This document shows, piece by piece, positions 46,930-58,900 of a stretch of 64,000 bases of DNA. The stretch spans positions 39,280,797 to 39,344,796 of the forward strand of contig NC_134507.1 of the NCBI RefSeq assembly GCF_027942865.1, read 5' to 3'. Position numbers and translations under genes: made by a program. Source of the stretch: Odontesthes bonariensis (taxonomy: Eukaryota > Chordata > Actinopteri > Atheriniformes > Atherinopsidae). The notes beneath the pieces were generated by a model. The model did no database searches, was not told the DNA's origin, and saw only the letters and a list, made by a program, of their open reading frames with translations. The stretch's first letter is position 1; every line of letters starts with the position of its first letter.

Positions 46930-49900
46930 TCAGAGGAGATCCCCACCCTGTTGCTCCTTCCCACCTGCCTCACCCAGAGAGCCAGGCCGTCGCTGCTTTG
47001 ACCTTTTTGTGTGTAGCTCCGGCTCCTTCATCCGAATGGGCACAGAGGCGATTCTTCTTTGTGGATGTGTCCTAGGCCCGCCGCCTGCAGCTCCGGCCGC
47101 TTGAGCCGCCGCTGCGGCCATCCGGATCACAGCCACGGGGGGGATCTGCATGCGCTTCCTCACCAGCAAGTTCCTGGAGGTCCACATGGCATCTTTCATA
47201 GCGGCTAGGGTGAGCCACTGCTTGGCAAAGTCATTCTTTTTTATTTTTGTTTGGCTCACCCCATAGAGCACGAGTTGTGCTGTGAGGACCTCCCTTGCTG
47301 GCAAGTACGGGAATTGCAAGGAGCCGGCTGTTGCCCACTGGTCTGCAGCAGCGCTGCACTCCCAGAGCAGGTGCCTCCCCGACTCGGGCGCGCCACAACC
47401 AGGTCGCGGGCAGGTTGAGATTGCTGACATGCCCCGGGAGTGCATAACGGACCTGACTGGGAGGATCTCATGAGCCACCATCCACGACAGGTCCCGGAGT
47501 CTGTTTGGGAGAGCGGAATGGTTGACGTTGCACCAAACTGTTGAGGGCTCGCCGAACGCGAGCCCACGCACTGGACTCACTGGTTCCCGCTCCTGCACAA
47601 CAGAAATCAAAGAGCGGTGGTTTGTTAAAACATGCAACTCCTCTGCCTCCAAGTTAAAATGCTTTAAGAACGTCTGGATAAAAGCATAGGATGGTGGCAG
47701 GCTAAAAGACACAGGCACTTTTAGGTCGGTGGGTAAAATCTTCAGTCTTCTGAGGTAAGAACCCATCCAGAATCGTGTCATTGCTTTAGTTTTGGGGTTT
47801 CCGGATGGGTCTGTGGCCTGTAGGATGTGCAGTGTAGTGTATCTGCTTCCTAAAAACAAATAAAAATCAGGCACTCCTTTTCCTCCTTTCTCTTTTTGTT
47901 TCTTCATTACATCTCTCCTCAGTCTTTCCCACTTGGAGCCCCACAGAAAATAAAAAATGGCTCGGTCCAGGTCTAAAAGCACTTTTCTAGGTGGGATAAA
48001 AACAGAACTGATTAGTAAAAGCAAAGGTAAAATCACGGCTTTGATGATTAAAACCTTTCCTTCAATGGTCAGTCCTCTAAGTCCCCAGTATCCTAGTCTT
48101 TGCTTTACTTTCCCTACCACGTCTGGCCAGTTTGATGTCCCTCCCCCTTCCTTGTCAAAATTTATCCCCAGTATTTTCTGTTTTGTCTGGGTTATAGTCA
48201 CAGGGAGTCCTGCAGTCTCAGTCGCTGTCCATGGCCCGTAAAATTGGGCTTGGGTCTTGTTTCTGTTTAGTTTTGCCCCAGAGGCCCGTCCATACCAGTC
48301 AGTCAAGTCCAGAGTCCTATTGATGGATATTAGGTCTGTACATAAAATGTTTACGTCGTCCATATATAAAACACACTTTGTCGATAGTCCCCCGCTCCCC
48401 GGGACTCTCACCCCATTGATTCGGTGGTCCCTTCTCAAGCTCTGTGCCAGTGGTTCGACACAGATGATTTAGAGGAGGGCAGATAACGGACAACCCTGAC
48501 GGACACCGCAGTGGATGTTTACTGCTTTTGTCAGATGCCCGTTAAGGAATTTGCTGGTAATGCCCCGGTACAGCAGACCCACCCAAGCTATAAACCTTTC
48601 TGGGAACCCCATTTTTTGCAGTACCTGGAAAAGGTACTGGTGCGAGACCCGATCAAAGGCTTTCTCAAAGTCTAAATTTAGGACTGCTAGCCGAATGTTT
48701 CTGTCTCTCGCATAACAGATGGTGTCTCGGATCAGTACGAGGCTGTCGGTTATCTTCCTCCCCGGGATGGCACAGGCTTGATCCGGGTGAATCAGGTCTT
48801 CTAAAAACAAGGACATACGTGAAGCTAAAAGTTTACTAAAAAGTTTACAGTCAAAATTTAAAAGTGTAATCGGTCTCCAATTCTTCAAGTCAGTCTTGTC
48901 TTTTTTTTTGTGAAGAAGAGTCACTATCCCTGCTCTAAAATGTCAGGAAGTCGGTCAAGTTGCTCAAATTCCATAAAAACAGTAAACAAGTCAGGTGCTA
49001 AAATATCCCAAAAGGTCAAATAAAATTCCAAGGGAAGTCCATCTTGTCCTGGGGACTTCCCTTTCTTAAAATTTGTAAAACATTTATTTAACTCTGAAAT
49101 TGTAAAATCTTGGGTTAAAGGCACACTGTCTTTTACTGTTTTTTCTATGAAATTTAAAACTTCTGTCATGGTGTCCATTTCAACAGGTTTTTGTTCGTAC
49201 AATTCACGATAAAAATTGTTCAACAGCTTGTTTAATTTCTTCCATTGAATCAACTGTGCACCCGTTCTCTTTTGTTAGCTTTAAAATGGCCCCCCCTTTA
49301 TTCACAATTTTCTTAAAAAAATACCTTGTGCACTTCTCTCCTTCCTCTATTTCTCGTTCCCTGCTTCTTAAAATGACACCCTTACTTTTAATATCTGCTA
49401 AAATCGACATCTCTGTTTTCACTTGTTTAATTTCATCATTAAAATCCATCCCTTGTTGGTTTAATTTAAAATAGCGCTTTAGTCGCTTCTGCAGTCCCAT
49501 CATGCGTCTGTTTTCCCTATTCTTTTTTCTCATACCTGCCTGTCTAAAGAAAGTCTGGGTCTTTTCCTTCACCATTTCCCACCAGTGTGCACGTGTATCG
49601 TAAAAGTCTTGAAGGGTCTGCCACTCGTGGTACTGCTCCCGGTACTGACTAACTATTTCATTTTCTTTTAAAAGGGAGCAGTTTAGTTTCCACAGACCAC
49701 TTCCGGAAGTCACACCCGAAGAGAGTGATAGGGTGCAGGAAAGCATCAGGTGATCAGAAAAGAAAACGGGGGTCAATCTAGCATCGGTTGGTGGGCAGTC
49801 CCGTGTAAAAAGGTAGTCTATACGAGAGGCTCTGGTGCCATCACCACTGAACCAGGTGAAGCCCTCCTCTCTGGGATGCATGGTTTTAAAACAGTCCTGA

Positions 49901-50457
49901 AGTTTAAAATCCTTGCATATGCCCTGTAATAAAACCGATGTTTTGTCAACTTTAAAAAATTCCCCTGCTCTTTTTCTGTCACTCCTGCTTAAAATACAGT
50001 TAAAATCACCCCCTAAAACTAGTGGTGCCCTACCTAGCATGTGGGACTGCAGGTCTTCTAAAAGGTCATACCGGTCATTTTTTTCGTTAAAGCCATAAAT
50101 ATTTAAGAGGTTAAAATCTTGTCCCATAAAAGTCAAATGTGCTAAAAGTGCCCGTCCGTCTCTCACCACAGTGCTGCCCTTCACCAGAACCTGAGGGTTT
50201 TTGATCAAAATGGCCACTCCATCATTTTTGTTTTGGTTGGATCCACTCCACAATGATGTCTGTGGCCACATCTCCTCCCACTGTCTGTAGTGCTTTAAAA
50301 ACGGTAGGCCGCATTCCTGTATTAAAAGAACATCTGACTTAAAAGAACTAAGAAAGGATAAAACACTCTGGGCTCTAACTTTCGACTTTACACTTCTCAC
50401 ATTAATAGTTGAGAGAGTGAGTGTCATGAGTATGGTTAAAAACAACAGGTATGACAT
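46930..50457 (-). pseudogene. LINE ORF2: endonuclease-RT, right copy, three defects
   Basis: APE endonuclease motifs (STINVRS, LIQEC, GGDFNCIL, FFSDHLML) lie in the first 240 residues. RT motifs LNLDFEKAFDRV, GVRQGCPLSALL and LYMDDVNIL follow, and a C-terminal Cys/His knuckle ([19 protein letters not shown]). A frameshift lies near 49217, another near 48940, and a stop (TAA for TAC after LSALL) at about 48469-48471. One codon (V of SKFLVNGH) is missing relative to the left copy. Copies this similar with so few defects suggest recent activity. Confidence 0.9.
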
Positions 50458-50506
50458 CTTAAATGACTAAATGAGGGTTAAAACATTTAAAATGTCTTAA
50501 AAGCAG

Positions 50507-51820
50507 TTATGTAATTTCTTGTGAATGGAGCTCTTCCTTCACTTCTACAGGTGAGAGGCGAGGGTGTTGAGCTCTATTCCCCGGTCGGACTCTGGGGGTT
50601 GGCCTCTGTTGCAAGGTTTTGTTAAATTTTGAGTCTCTAGGGGTTGATTGCAGAACTACATTTAAAAAAGAAACCTCATTTGGTGAATTGGAGGGGAAGA
50701 CTCTGGGCTCCTCCACAGATGAACTGTCTGAGGTAGTCCCAGCTCTTCCCCTCTTCTCTGAGACTATAGGAGAATCAGAGGACAATTCTGATGCAAGCCT
50801 CTTTGTTTGCTGGGCATCTGGGAGGGAGGCATCCTCGCTATCATCCTGTGATTGGACTTCTTCACATTCTGAACTAGCTCCGCCTTCTGCCTGCACCACC
50901 TCCTCCTCCTCCTCTCCAGAACTCTCCATTGGTGGGGGTGTAGCAGGCCCCTCCCCCTCCTCGGCCTCACCTGACTGCTGTCCACCATTCAGGGATTTTG
51001 GCGGGAAGTTTGAATTTTCCAGCCCAGCTGTTTCAAGTAGCTCGTTAACTGCCTCGGTCTGCCCTCCATTTCCTTCCCGCGTTTTTTTGGATTTCAATTT
51101 GTTGGCAAAAGATTTTGGGCAATCTCTGAAGAGGTGGTTTGATTCTCCACAGAGATTGCACTTTCTGCCATGAGTACACTCTTCGAAGGTGTGACCGATT
51201 CCTCTACATTTGCCACAAAACACCTTCGTGCAGGCCTCCACCAGGTGCCCGTGCTCCACACATTTGCGGCAGAGTTTGGGCTGTCCCTGGTAGTGGATGT
51301 AGCCTCTGTTTTCTCCCAAGACAATCATTGATGGGAGATGTTTCAGGCCCTGGAAGCCCTGGGGGTCTTGCCATTGTTGGATGGGGACCCTCCAGGCGCA
51401 GTTCCAGATGCCGTCAACATCCCTCACCTTCATTGCCTGGCCTTTAACAGTGCAGAATCTTCCCAACCATATACAGATATCTTCTGCGTTCACCATTTCA
51501 TTGAACATTCTGACAATTACTGTCTTCAGAGTATTGTCAGTAAGTTTCTCAACAGTAAACGCAGAAAACTGGGCTTGCACATTACCAAATCTCATCCAAA
51601 ACTCCTGCAGCAAAGCTGCAGTGCGAAAACTTACATCGAAACCTTTGTTAAAAGGCAATGACAGGATGCAATTCAAATCGTCTGGCTTGAAGTTCAATAT
51701 GTTTTGAATTAGCTTCCGAGAGAAGTCCAATCTGGACATCTCTATAAGCTTTCCTTCTTTTTCTTTAAATAAAAATCTAGCGCTGTGGTGCCTCCTCATG
51801 CCAGCATAGTTTGCCGACAT
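50507..51820 (-). CDS. LINE ORF1: gag-like protein (437 aa), right copy
   Basis: Open from [16 protein letters not shown] to the stop. Three CCHC knuckles as in the left copy, but the first reads [14 protein letters not shown] (V for G). Only a handful of other substitutions. ORF2 begins 49 bases downstream. Confidence 0.9.
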   Translation of the reverse strand: MSANYAGMRRHHSARFLFKEKEGKLIEMSRLDFSRKLIQNILNFKPDDLNCILSLPFNKGFDVSFRTAALLQEFWMRFGNVQAQFSAFTVEKLTDNTLKTVIVRMFNEMVNAEDICIWLGRFCTVKGQAMKVRDVDGIWNCAWRVPIQQWQDPQGFQGLKHLPSMIVLGENRGYIHYQGQPKLCRKCVEHGHLVEACTKVFCGKCRGIGHTFEECTHGRKCNLCGESNHLFRDCPKSFANKLKSKKTREGNGGQTEAVNELLETAGLENSNFPPKSLNGGQQSGEAEEGEGPATPPPMESSGEEEEEVVQAEGGASSECEEVQSQDDSEDASLPDAQQTKRLASELSSDSPIVSEKRGRAGTTSDSSSVEEPRVFPSNSPNEVSFLNVVLQSTPRDSKFNKTLQQRPTPRVRPGNRAQHPRLSPVEVKEELHSQEIT

Positions 51821-52172
51821 GATGGAGGCACCACAAACAGTTTTTAAATAAAATGCTTAAAAGAACAAAAATAAATATCACACTAAAAGCCCAATAAAAG
51901 AGTAAAAAGTGGATTAAAAGGTACTAAAAATGGATACTTACCTTCCTCTAAAAAAAATGGAAACACCAACACCGACCCTGTTTCAGCTGAAACTCGTTCA
52001 AAAAGCAAAAACCTGGAAAAAAAAAGGGTAATACAAGAAAATTTAAAGACAAAGAACTCCAACTACAAACGACTTGGAATACTTTGATTGGACGCAAAAA
52101 AGAACCTCCAAAGCGAGAAAAATTTAATGCCGAAAAGGCATAAAATAGTCCACCCAAAGGAGGCGATCGCAG

Positions 52173-52198
52173 TCTTAGCCAAAAGGCCGAGAAGCGAT
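52173..52198 (-). pseudogene. U2 snRNA 5' part (nt 1-26), upstream of LINE
   Basis: ATCGCTTCTCGGCCTTTTGG through GGCTAAGA, then the LINE. Promoter with GC boxes, octamer-like motif and PSE is present at 52199-52370. Confidence 0.92.
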
Positions 52199-52370
52199 AA
52201 CCCTCCACTGTTTCACGTCCGAGAGCCCTTCCTGGCACAATGCGCACTTGTGGCGGTGCTCTTTTTTTGCCTACAAAGCGTCACTTTGCACCTACGCCCA
52301 CCCGCTGCAGTGAGCACTCTTCAGCCGTTTCAGATGGTACAACTTTGCACTCCCGCCCGCTCAGGACAAA

Positions 52371-53767
52371 GTTAAATGTATGAGGATCAAAACCAACAAT
52401 GGCCTGGGACATCTCAGCAGGTCCAGGATCAGAAACATGGAGACTGAGGGCCAATAGAAACAGAGGTGTCTGCCAACCAATCAGCAGCAGCCGAAGCTGG
52501 TTAACTTCCTCGTGTCTGTGTGTCTGTGTGTGTGTGTGTGTCACAGTGTGATCGGCAAATTTTTCAACACAAGACATGCAGGACGCAGAAGTAAATATAA
52601 CTGTATTTTTTTGAAGAATTGGAAAGAATTGTCCTTGTGGATAAAAATCATGTCATTAACATCCATTTCTGTGACGGAAGTTAATAATTATTTGTGTTGA
52701 CAGCAGCACCGTCACTGTGAAGGAGAGGGCATTAGAGTGTTATAAATAGTAGCCGATGGATCACTATTGTCTATACCTGGGTGGTAGAACACAAACAGTT
52801 ATACACATAGATTATATAAACCACCCCAGTCAGAACATCACCTGAGATGTCTACCCTGTAAGGGACATTTGTTTTTTGAGGTGTGGGAGTTAGAGGCAGC
52901 TGGAAGCTCTAACAGTCAACCAGCCACAGAGGATGAAGCTCTGATCACTTTTTTCTCATTCTCATGAGAAAATCTCAGCAATCTCATTGCTTTACAACTT
53001 CACCGCTTGACTAGGCTCATGGATTATCTATATACAATACATCTTCACTGTAAAGTCCAATAGCTGCCCTGACATACATACATTCCTTAACTTTACTAGG
53101 TTAATTACCATATGCACTTATGACTGATTTTTATGAAGTAAAAGTTAGTTGCATGGTGAAAAATGCAAAAAACTTAGTGTTTAGAGGGAAGATGACTTTA
53201 TTTAGAGTGAAGCTCATTCAACAATAAGTAGCAACACAGTCTCACTCCCACTGCGCATTCAAAGAAGAAGAAGTGTGCATGCATGCGACATTCAGTCTCT
53301 CCCGCTCAGCAAAGTATATTAGGTCTATGTCAGCAACGCAGCAGTCCAGCACACAGGCCGGGGCACTGAGGGCAGCCTGCTGAGTCCACTTTTTTTAATT
53401 CTTTTGAAGAAGAATAAATAAGGTAAGTTATCAAGCAAGTATGTTTGTTAATATGTTTTAATTACTGCTCTGACAGTTAGCGTTCACTAGCTAACGTTAG
53501 CATTAGTTAGCTAGCTAACGAACCAAACAGGCATAACGTTAGCCTGTTCAGGCCATGGTTAAGGCGAGTTTGGGAGGTTTCCCAGTCCTGTGATTATCTT
53601 AAAACCTTCGAAAAGTTCCAAAGCCTAATTACTTTGAAAGTCTCACATTTGAAATGTTGTAGCATGAGTTTTCCGTTTTCCCCAAATTGACAGCGATGGC
53701 ATTTTGGCCTGACTTTCAAATTTGCAAGGTGGAAATGACGGTTTTCAGTTAAGGCAGCATGAATGTG
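52371..53767. repeat. Flank portion of the right arm
   Basis: Reverse complement of 13279-14670. Nothing coding is supported. It includes a (GT)n run at about 52516-52539 that is shorter on the left arm, and the same GCTAGCTAACG-type palindromic patch near 53500. Confidence 0.85.
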
Positions 53768-54085
53768 TTTGATGCAGAGAGGAGGATAAATGAGGTTCAT
53801 AATGCACTGGCGCTGTCTTTCCTTGGGGAAATGGTGAAGGCTGGTGTAGTAGCATAGATGCTTTCGCATCCTATGATCATGACGGCCCTAATTGCACACC
53901 GCAATAAGGGTAAATAGCCATTGACTGCTGGTGGGATGGACTATATAGCCCAGTTACCTCCTCATCTCGCTCTTTTTGCGCTCCGTGCCCATATTATTTC
54001 CCAGCAGAGTGGCTGAGCTCAGGTGTCTTGCTCCGTGTGCGACACATAACCCAGTTGGTTTGAGGTGGTATTAATATTTTCTAAA
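53768..54085. other. No recognised feature
   Basis: A 32-codon open stretch from ATG at about 53759 (MNVFDAERRINEVHNALAL) crosses the repeat border but has no known match. The rest shows nothing I can name. Confidence 0.3.
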
Positions 54086-54090
54086 TAAAT

Positions 54091-54372
54091 TGGCAATTGG
54101 CAACAATTTATCAAGAACCCATTTTAAATTTGGAACTTCATACCAATATTGCTCCATATGTAGTATCTATGTGGGGGAAAATTATGTTTGCAGATCAATG
54201 ACCAAGAAAGAAGCATCTGTTTATGAAAGTAGGATAGTTTTGAGGGGATTTTTTCAACATTATAATTACAAAGTAAAAAGAAATTTAGGCCTCCTAATTT
54301 AGAGAAAATTAAATTCGGTATGAAGTTCCAAATTGAAGATGTGTTCTTGATAAATTGTTTAAGCCAATTTAT
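54091..54372. repeat. Foldback element, about 55-bp arms
   Basis: ACAATTTATCAAGAAC...TTGGAACTTCATACC at 54103-54148 is matched in reverse complement at 54318-54361. Arms are imperfect; spacer about 165 bp. No coding sequence. Confidence 0.75.
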
Positions 54373-54379
54373 CCGTAAG

Positions 54380-54620
54380 GTCACTGTGAGTGTTCATAAT
54401 GGCCAAATGTGTTAGTCTCTCCTGCGTCATGGTGCTGCGCAGCCAGGTTTTCAGGCTGAGAAAGAGCGCTCAGATGCTGTGACAGATATGGGCAGGGCCA
54501 GGGAAAGCCTAATGATCTTCTCCACCTCTGACAGCATGGAGCGGGGTTGGTGCTGCAAGGTTTGCAGGATGGACCCCTTTGCAGGAAAGCCCTCCTCTGT
54601 CCCCCGTCCCTACACACAAC
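54380..54620 (-). pseudogene. hAT transposase C-terminal (dimerisation) remnant
   Basis: On the minus strand: LALPISVTASERSFS, then after a 1-base frameshift LKTWLRSTMTQERLTHLAIM. This is the conserved hAT C-terminal dimerisation motif. The rest of the gene is absent. Confidence 0.8.
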
Positions 54621-55383
54621 TATAAAGAATGTGAAGGGGACAAAGGGCCTCCTCACACTGGAGGGCAAAGTTGTTCAGGTATGTTGATTTGTCTTCATCA
54701 GAAGAACACACTAATACACTCAGATAAATGACCGTGCTTAATTGTAATTCAGAGATACAAACATTTTAGGTAGACAAAGTAATGCCTACCAGTATTTGAA
54801 ATGTTTTATTACAGAAAAGCTTTTGCAATGACATGTTTAGGTCTAATTAGATCACTAAGTGATTGAACTTGTTCTTATTTAGCTCTCAGCTGTGAAAAAG
54901 GTCCGCAGTGGGAGAGAGGAGGTCCCGCTGCGTGAGGTGAAGCTGCAGCAGGTAAGACCAGAGAACGGGAGGATTGGAGAGGAGGGACAACCTCTGTAGT
55001 TTCTAGATAAGGGAAGATAAAATAAGATAACTTTCATATTCTGTGATTACCTTAGTAGTCTATGGGAGTGTGCTAACTGTCTCTTTCTGCGGCGCTGGTT
55101 GTTTATATGTTCACTGTGGTCACTTGTAGGCTGCACATTACAGAGTAATCTCTGGTGCCTTTATAGTTCTGACATCTCATACTGTGTTCTGTACAGGATA
55201 AAGCTTCTGCCTCCCTCACGCTGTGGCGGGAAGCTGCAGTCCAGGAGCTGGACCTCGGCAGCCAGTGCAGGATTACCCACTTAAAGTCCAACATGGATGC
55301 AGGAGGGGACTTCCTGCACACAACACCCTACAGCAATGTAGAAGTAAAAAGCATTCTAATTCATCTAATCTAAAAACACATTC

Positions 55384-55441
55384 TAATCAGAATCAGAATG
55401 AGCTTTATTTGCCAAGTCGGTAGGCACATACAAGGAGTTGT
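55384..55441. repeat. Common teleost dispersed repeat end
   Basis: AATCAGAATGAGCTTTATTT and CACATACAAGGAGTTGTTTT are typical of a very abundant short repeat in percomorph genomes. Confidence 0.6.
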
Positions 55442-55449
55442 TTTCTCTG

Positions 55450-55892
55450 GTTTAAACATGTAAAAGGCCACATGAAGTTTGGAGGTCTGCAGCAATTGAC
55501 TGCAGAAAGGTCGCCAACCTTCTGCAGAGTCCATTGCTACAGACCTCCAAACCCCGCTCTGTCATTTTACGTGGCCGACCACTTGGTGGCTGAGCTGCTG
55601 GCGTTCCCAGTCGCTTCCACTTTGTTCTAACACCACTGACAGCTGACTGTGGGACATTTAGGAGCGAGGAAATGTCTCCACTGGACTTGTTGCACAGGTG
55701 GCATCCTATCATGGCACCACGCTGGAATCCACTGAGCTCCTGAGAGCGAGCCATTCTTTCACAGATGTTTGTAGAAGCAGTCTGCATGCCGAGGGGCTTG
55801 CATTTCTACACCTGTGGCCATGGAAGTGATGGGAACACCTGAATTTAATTATCTGGATGAGTGAGTGAATACTTTTGGCAATCTAGTGTATA
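55450..55892 (-). mobile_element. Tc1-mariner fragment (terminal repeat and N-terminal HTH)
   Basis: Terminal sequence (TACACTAGATTGCCAAAAGT on the minus strand) and the paired HTH start of a Tc1 transposase: MARSQELSGFQRGAMIGCHL, then AVSGVRTKWKRLGT and GRPRKMTERG. The catalytic half is missing. Confidence 0.9.
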
Positions 55893-56166
55893 TTATACAG
55901 ACATAAAATGGCAAATGATCTGACACAATTGAGAAAGAGATTAAAGAAATAAACAAGGAGTAAGAAAGGGGTTTAATATCTAGCTGCAAGGTATTATGGG
56001 ACATAAGTGCTGTTTGTTTTGGCCGGTGCTGATTGTGACTGATGAGGCAGCTGGAGTGGAGGTGATGGGCGTGATGGAGAGCAGCACAAGGGGGGTGCTG
56101 GAGCTCCTCATGTCCAGCACCGAAGTCTTTTATATTTCCCAGGACTTGTGGGAGCCCTGGAAAAGG

Positions 56167-56600
56167 GTAAAGTCTTTCTAAATATAAAATATATTGGGAA
56201 CAAAATCATTAACATTGAGGCAGTGGAAAGACCCTGCCCTCTGGCAGAATAAATTTCATATATATGTATATAGTTTACACATAGTTAATATTGTTTTATG
56301 TTCTATTTTTATTAATGAAGTTTCTTTGAAAATATAATGAAAATGAATTTAAATCCAGCATTTGGCTCAGTTGTATTGCTGTGGTAATATAGTCTGTGAA
56401 GATGAAGTGAAGATAAAAACTCTCCCAACCAAGGCTCAGCTCTGAAATACTACTGAGAGGAATTTCAGATGTGAGATGGTAACAGAGGGAGGACACCTTG
56501 AAGGAACCCTGGACAGAATCAGACTTCAGATTTATTCATCTATTCAATAAAGATATATTTCAGTACTCTGTTTTAACGTAACATATAACAGTACAGATGC
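56167..56600. other. No recognised feature
   Basis: AT-rich sequence without coding signal or clear repeat ends. Confidence 0.4.
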
Positions 56601-56619
56601 ACATGTTCATTTATTTGTC

Positions 56620-57225
56620 ATTTCAGTTCAGTTTTATTAACACAGACACAATTAAAAGATGTAGCTTAGCTAAGGAATCCTACAAAATGCACCGTAACTT
56701 CTGTTCAATCCCGAGCACGCACAGAAGTGTGGGAAGAAAAAACTGAGTTTTAACAGGAAGAAAGCTCCATCAGAACCAGAACCAGGAAGGGCGGCCATCT
56801 GCCTGGAGCAGCTGGGGCTGAGAGGACAGAAAAGAGGGGACAACAAGCAGCGGAACACCAGGCCAGGGACACCTGCTGAGAGAGAGGAACAAGTTAATGA
56901 CAACAATGATGTCACATGTACATGGAGAGGAGAGGTGCATCATGGGAGCTCCCCCAGCAGGCTGGGCCAATAGCAGCAGAACTATGGGATGTTTTCAGGC
57001 TCACCTGAGCCATCCCTAACTATAAGCTTCATCAGAAAGGAAAGTTTTAAGCCTGATCTTAAAAGTAGAGAGGGTGTCTGCTTCCTGAAGCCAAACTGGC
57101 AGCTGGTTCCACAGAGAGGGGCCTGATAACGGAAGGCTCTGCTCTGCCATTTACACAAAAGGGGGAGATTAACATTATGCAGGACAGGTCCGATCCCTCG
57201 GTCAGTATATAGCTCATGCAAATTT
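56620..57225 (-). repeat. Abundant teleost dispersed repeat, family not named
   Basis: The stretch from TTCAGTTTTATTAACACAG through AGGAAAGTTTTAAGCCTGAT to GGGGCCTGATAACGGAAGG is a high-copy fish repeat I recognise by sight. I do not assign a class. Confidence 0.55.
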
Positions 57226-57789
57226 GACTGTATCCATTGAACTTATGATAGAATCATGCACCGTATTAGTCATTTTGGGGAACTCTGATTAAAGTTTTAA
57301 TAATGTCTCTTGCTGACATTACATTTTATAACATTTAAGTCTAACACACCATGTTATTGTGATAAAATGAAAGGTTTTAAATAACAGTACAACAGCTACA
57401 AGAGGTCCAGGTTACACATATAACAGGGCTAAAATTGACAGGATTTCAGGTGAAAAACACTTTGAAAGATGGAAGTTGTAATAATCCTAAACCTGTCACT
57501 TGATTTCATTGTAAGACACAATTTTTTTTTGTACTATTAACAAAATTTCAACAAACTTCTATAACTGCTTAACTTGACGGATAAACATACATTTATATTT
57601 ATATCTAAATATCTGTTGTTGTAATATAATGTAAATGTAATATAAATATCTCAAGTGTTTCCAGTTAAAGCGAGTCTGCCATGTCAGCAGAAAGTATTAC
57701 CTTATTGCTGAATATACTGTCCTGTTGCTGTGGGCAGTGTCAGTGATTGACAGATAAAGCAGCCAATCAGCACATGATGTTCACTGCAG

Positions 57790-58900
57790 GGCAGCTGCTT
57801 ACTCGTGTGTACAGTATCTGACTAAATACATCCCAAAGAAGGAAAGTGGTCTGTCAGAGTACCTGCAAACTGTCATGGAGAATTCCAACATGGACAGAGT
57901 TAATGAGTGTGATGAGATGAGAGCTGTCATGCAGGCTTACTCCAGAAAGAGAGAGATCAGTGCTCAGGAGTGTGTGACTCGTGCATGTGGAATAAAGATG
58001 AAGAAGTGCTCACGCAGTGTTGTGTTCATTCCCACTGATGACAGTCCAGTGAAAATGAGTCGCCCCATGTCATTCTTGGAGGACACCCCGTCAGAGTCTC
58101 GTAATGTCTGGATGACGAGTTTGAGTGACAAATACAAAGCCAGACCCGAGACCCCAGAGTATGAGGAGATGTGCTCGGCTGATTTTGCTGCTAGCTGCAG
58201 GTTTGTCAGTGCAGACCACTCAAAGCGTGATGGTGTTTCACCACTTCTGAATGAGCTGGGATTTGTCCAAAGGCGGAAAAATGATAAGCCCTCTGTCATC
58301 AGATATTACCAATGTTCCAAGGAGAAACAGCCCGAGCAGTTTTATGCCAGATTACTGAGACTGTACCTTCCTCACCGATCCGAGTATGAAATACCAAGTG
58401 CCCATCTTCCAACCTACGAGTCTTTGTACAACTCTGGCTGGGTGCAGCTCCCAGGCTCAAACCGTCCTGAGAGCGTGAAAAACATTATACAAACACACAG
58501 AGACTAATATGAGAAACACACTGAGGAGATTGAGAATGCACTTGTAGAGTTTGAGGAGAGCAAAGAGCATGTGATGGATGAATGGTGTAATCTGGCTCCT
58601 GAATCTGAAGTTGTGATGATGAGCTGCAGCAAAGAGAGCCAGACGATGAACAGGAAAACGTGCCCGACTATTGTCCTCAGTCTGCTGCTGTGACAGAAAT
58701 GAGAGCCATCAGAGAACCCCCAGCTGTGGATCCAGCTGTGCTGCGGCAGATGTATCAGAACCTGAAGCAGAAGCAGGCCTGTGTGTTCCATGCTATCAGA
58801 GACTGCTGCATTAAACTTGTGTGTGGCCTAAATCCAGAGCAGTTTTTCTTTTATGTCAACGGTGGTGCGGGAACAGGAAAGTCCCACTCCTTCCAAAGTG
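57790..58900 (+). pseudogene. Helitron replicase-helicase (Pif1-like) remnant
   Basis: The frame starts around YLTKYIPKKESGLSEYL and continues through NECDEMRAVMQAYSRKREIS, CGIKMKKCSRSVVFIPTDD and DKYKARPETPEYEEMCSADF, the conserved stretch before the helicase core of fish Helitrons. It has a stop at 58505-58507 and a frameshift near 58610. It ends at the Walker A motif [11 protein letters not shown], where an L2 fragment begins. The Rep domain is not present. Confidence 0.88.

Larger units (their letters stand above)
46549..52172 (-). mobile_element. Tx1-clade U2-targeting LINE (Keshi-like), near full length (5.6 kb)
   Basis: The 5' end (CTGCGATCGCC) abuts U2 nucleotide 26. The 3' end is an A-rich tail next to U2 nucleotide about 38. 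The element therefore sits in U2 with about 11 bases of target removed. It has a 5' UTR of about 350 bp, ORF1, ORF2 and about 380 bp of 3' UTR. ORF1 is open; ORF2 has three visible defects. It is the reference for reading the left copy and the fragment at 43122. Confidence 0.92.
44868..53767 (-). repeat. Right arm of the large inverted repeat
   Basis: Read on the minus strand: flank 53767-52370, U2 promoter, U2 split by a LINE, 5S, inverted 5S fragment, U5, and the next U2 promoter with U2 nucleotides 1-26. It corresponds to 13279-18249. Right-arm flank and units differ from the left by roughly 3 percent in the stretches I compared. Confidence 0.9.
54622..56166 (+). pseudogene. Helitron RPA-like OB-fold protein, exon remnants
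   Basis: Four spliced pieces: about 54622-54678, 54883-54951, 55197-55343 and 56047-56166, with GT-AG borders and phase 0 where checked. They encode LLTLEGKVVQ, LSAVKKVRSGREEVPLREVK, DKASASLTLWREAAVQELDL and VLELLMSSTEVFYISQDLW. The pattern fits the OB-fold proteins carried by animal Helitrons, which bind single-stranded DNA. A Tc1 fragment and another repeat interrupt the last intron. No full start or end is seen; likely a relic, but no stop falls within the pieces. Confidence 0.65.

Noticed and set aside
13279-53767. Inverted repeat as a pure assembly artefact
   Set aside because: The arms differ by a few percent, in unit number and in LINE position, so they are not the same reads placed twice; an artefact at the borders cannot be fully excluded.
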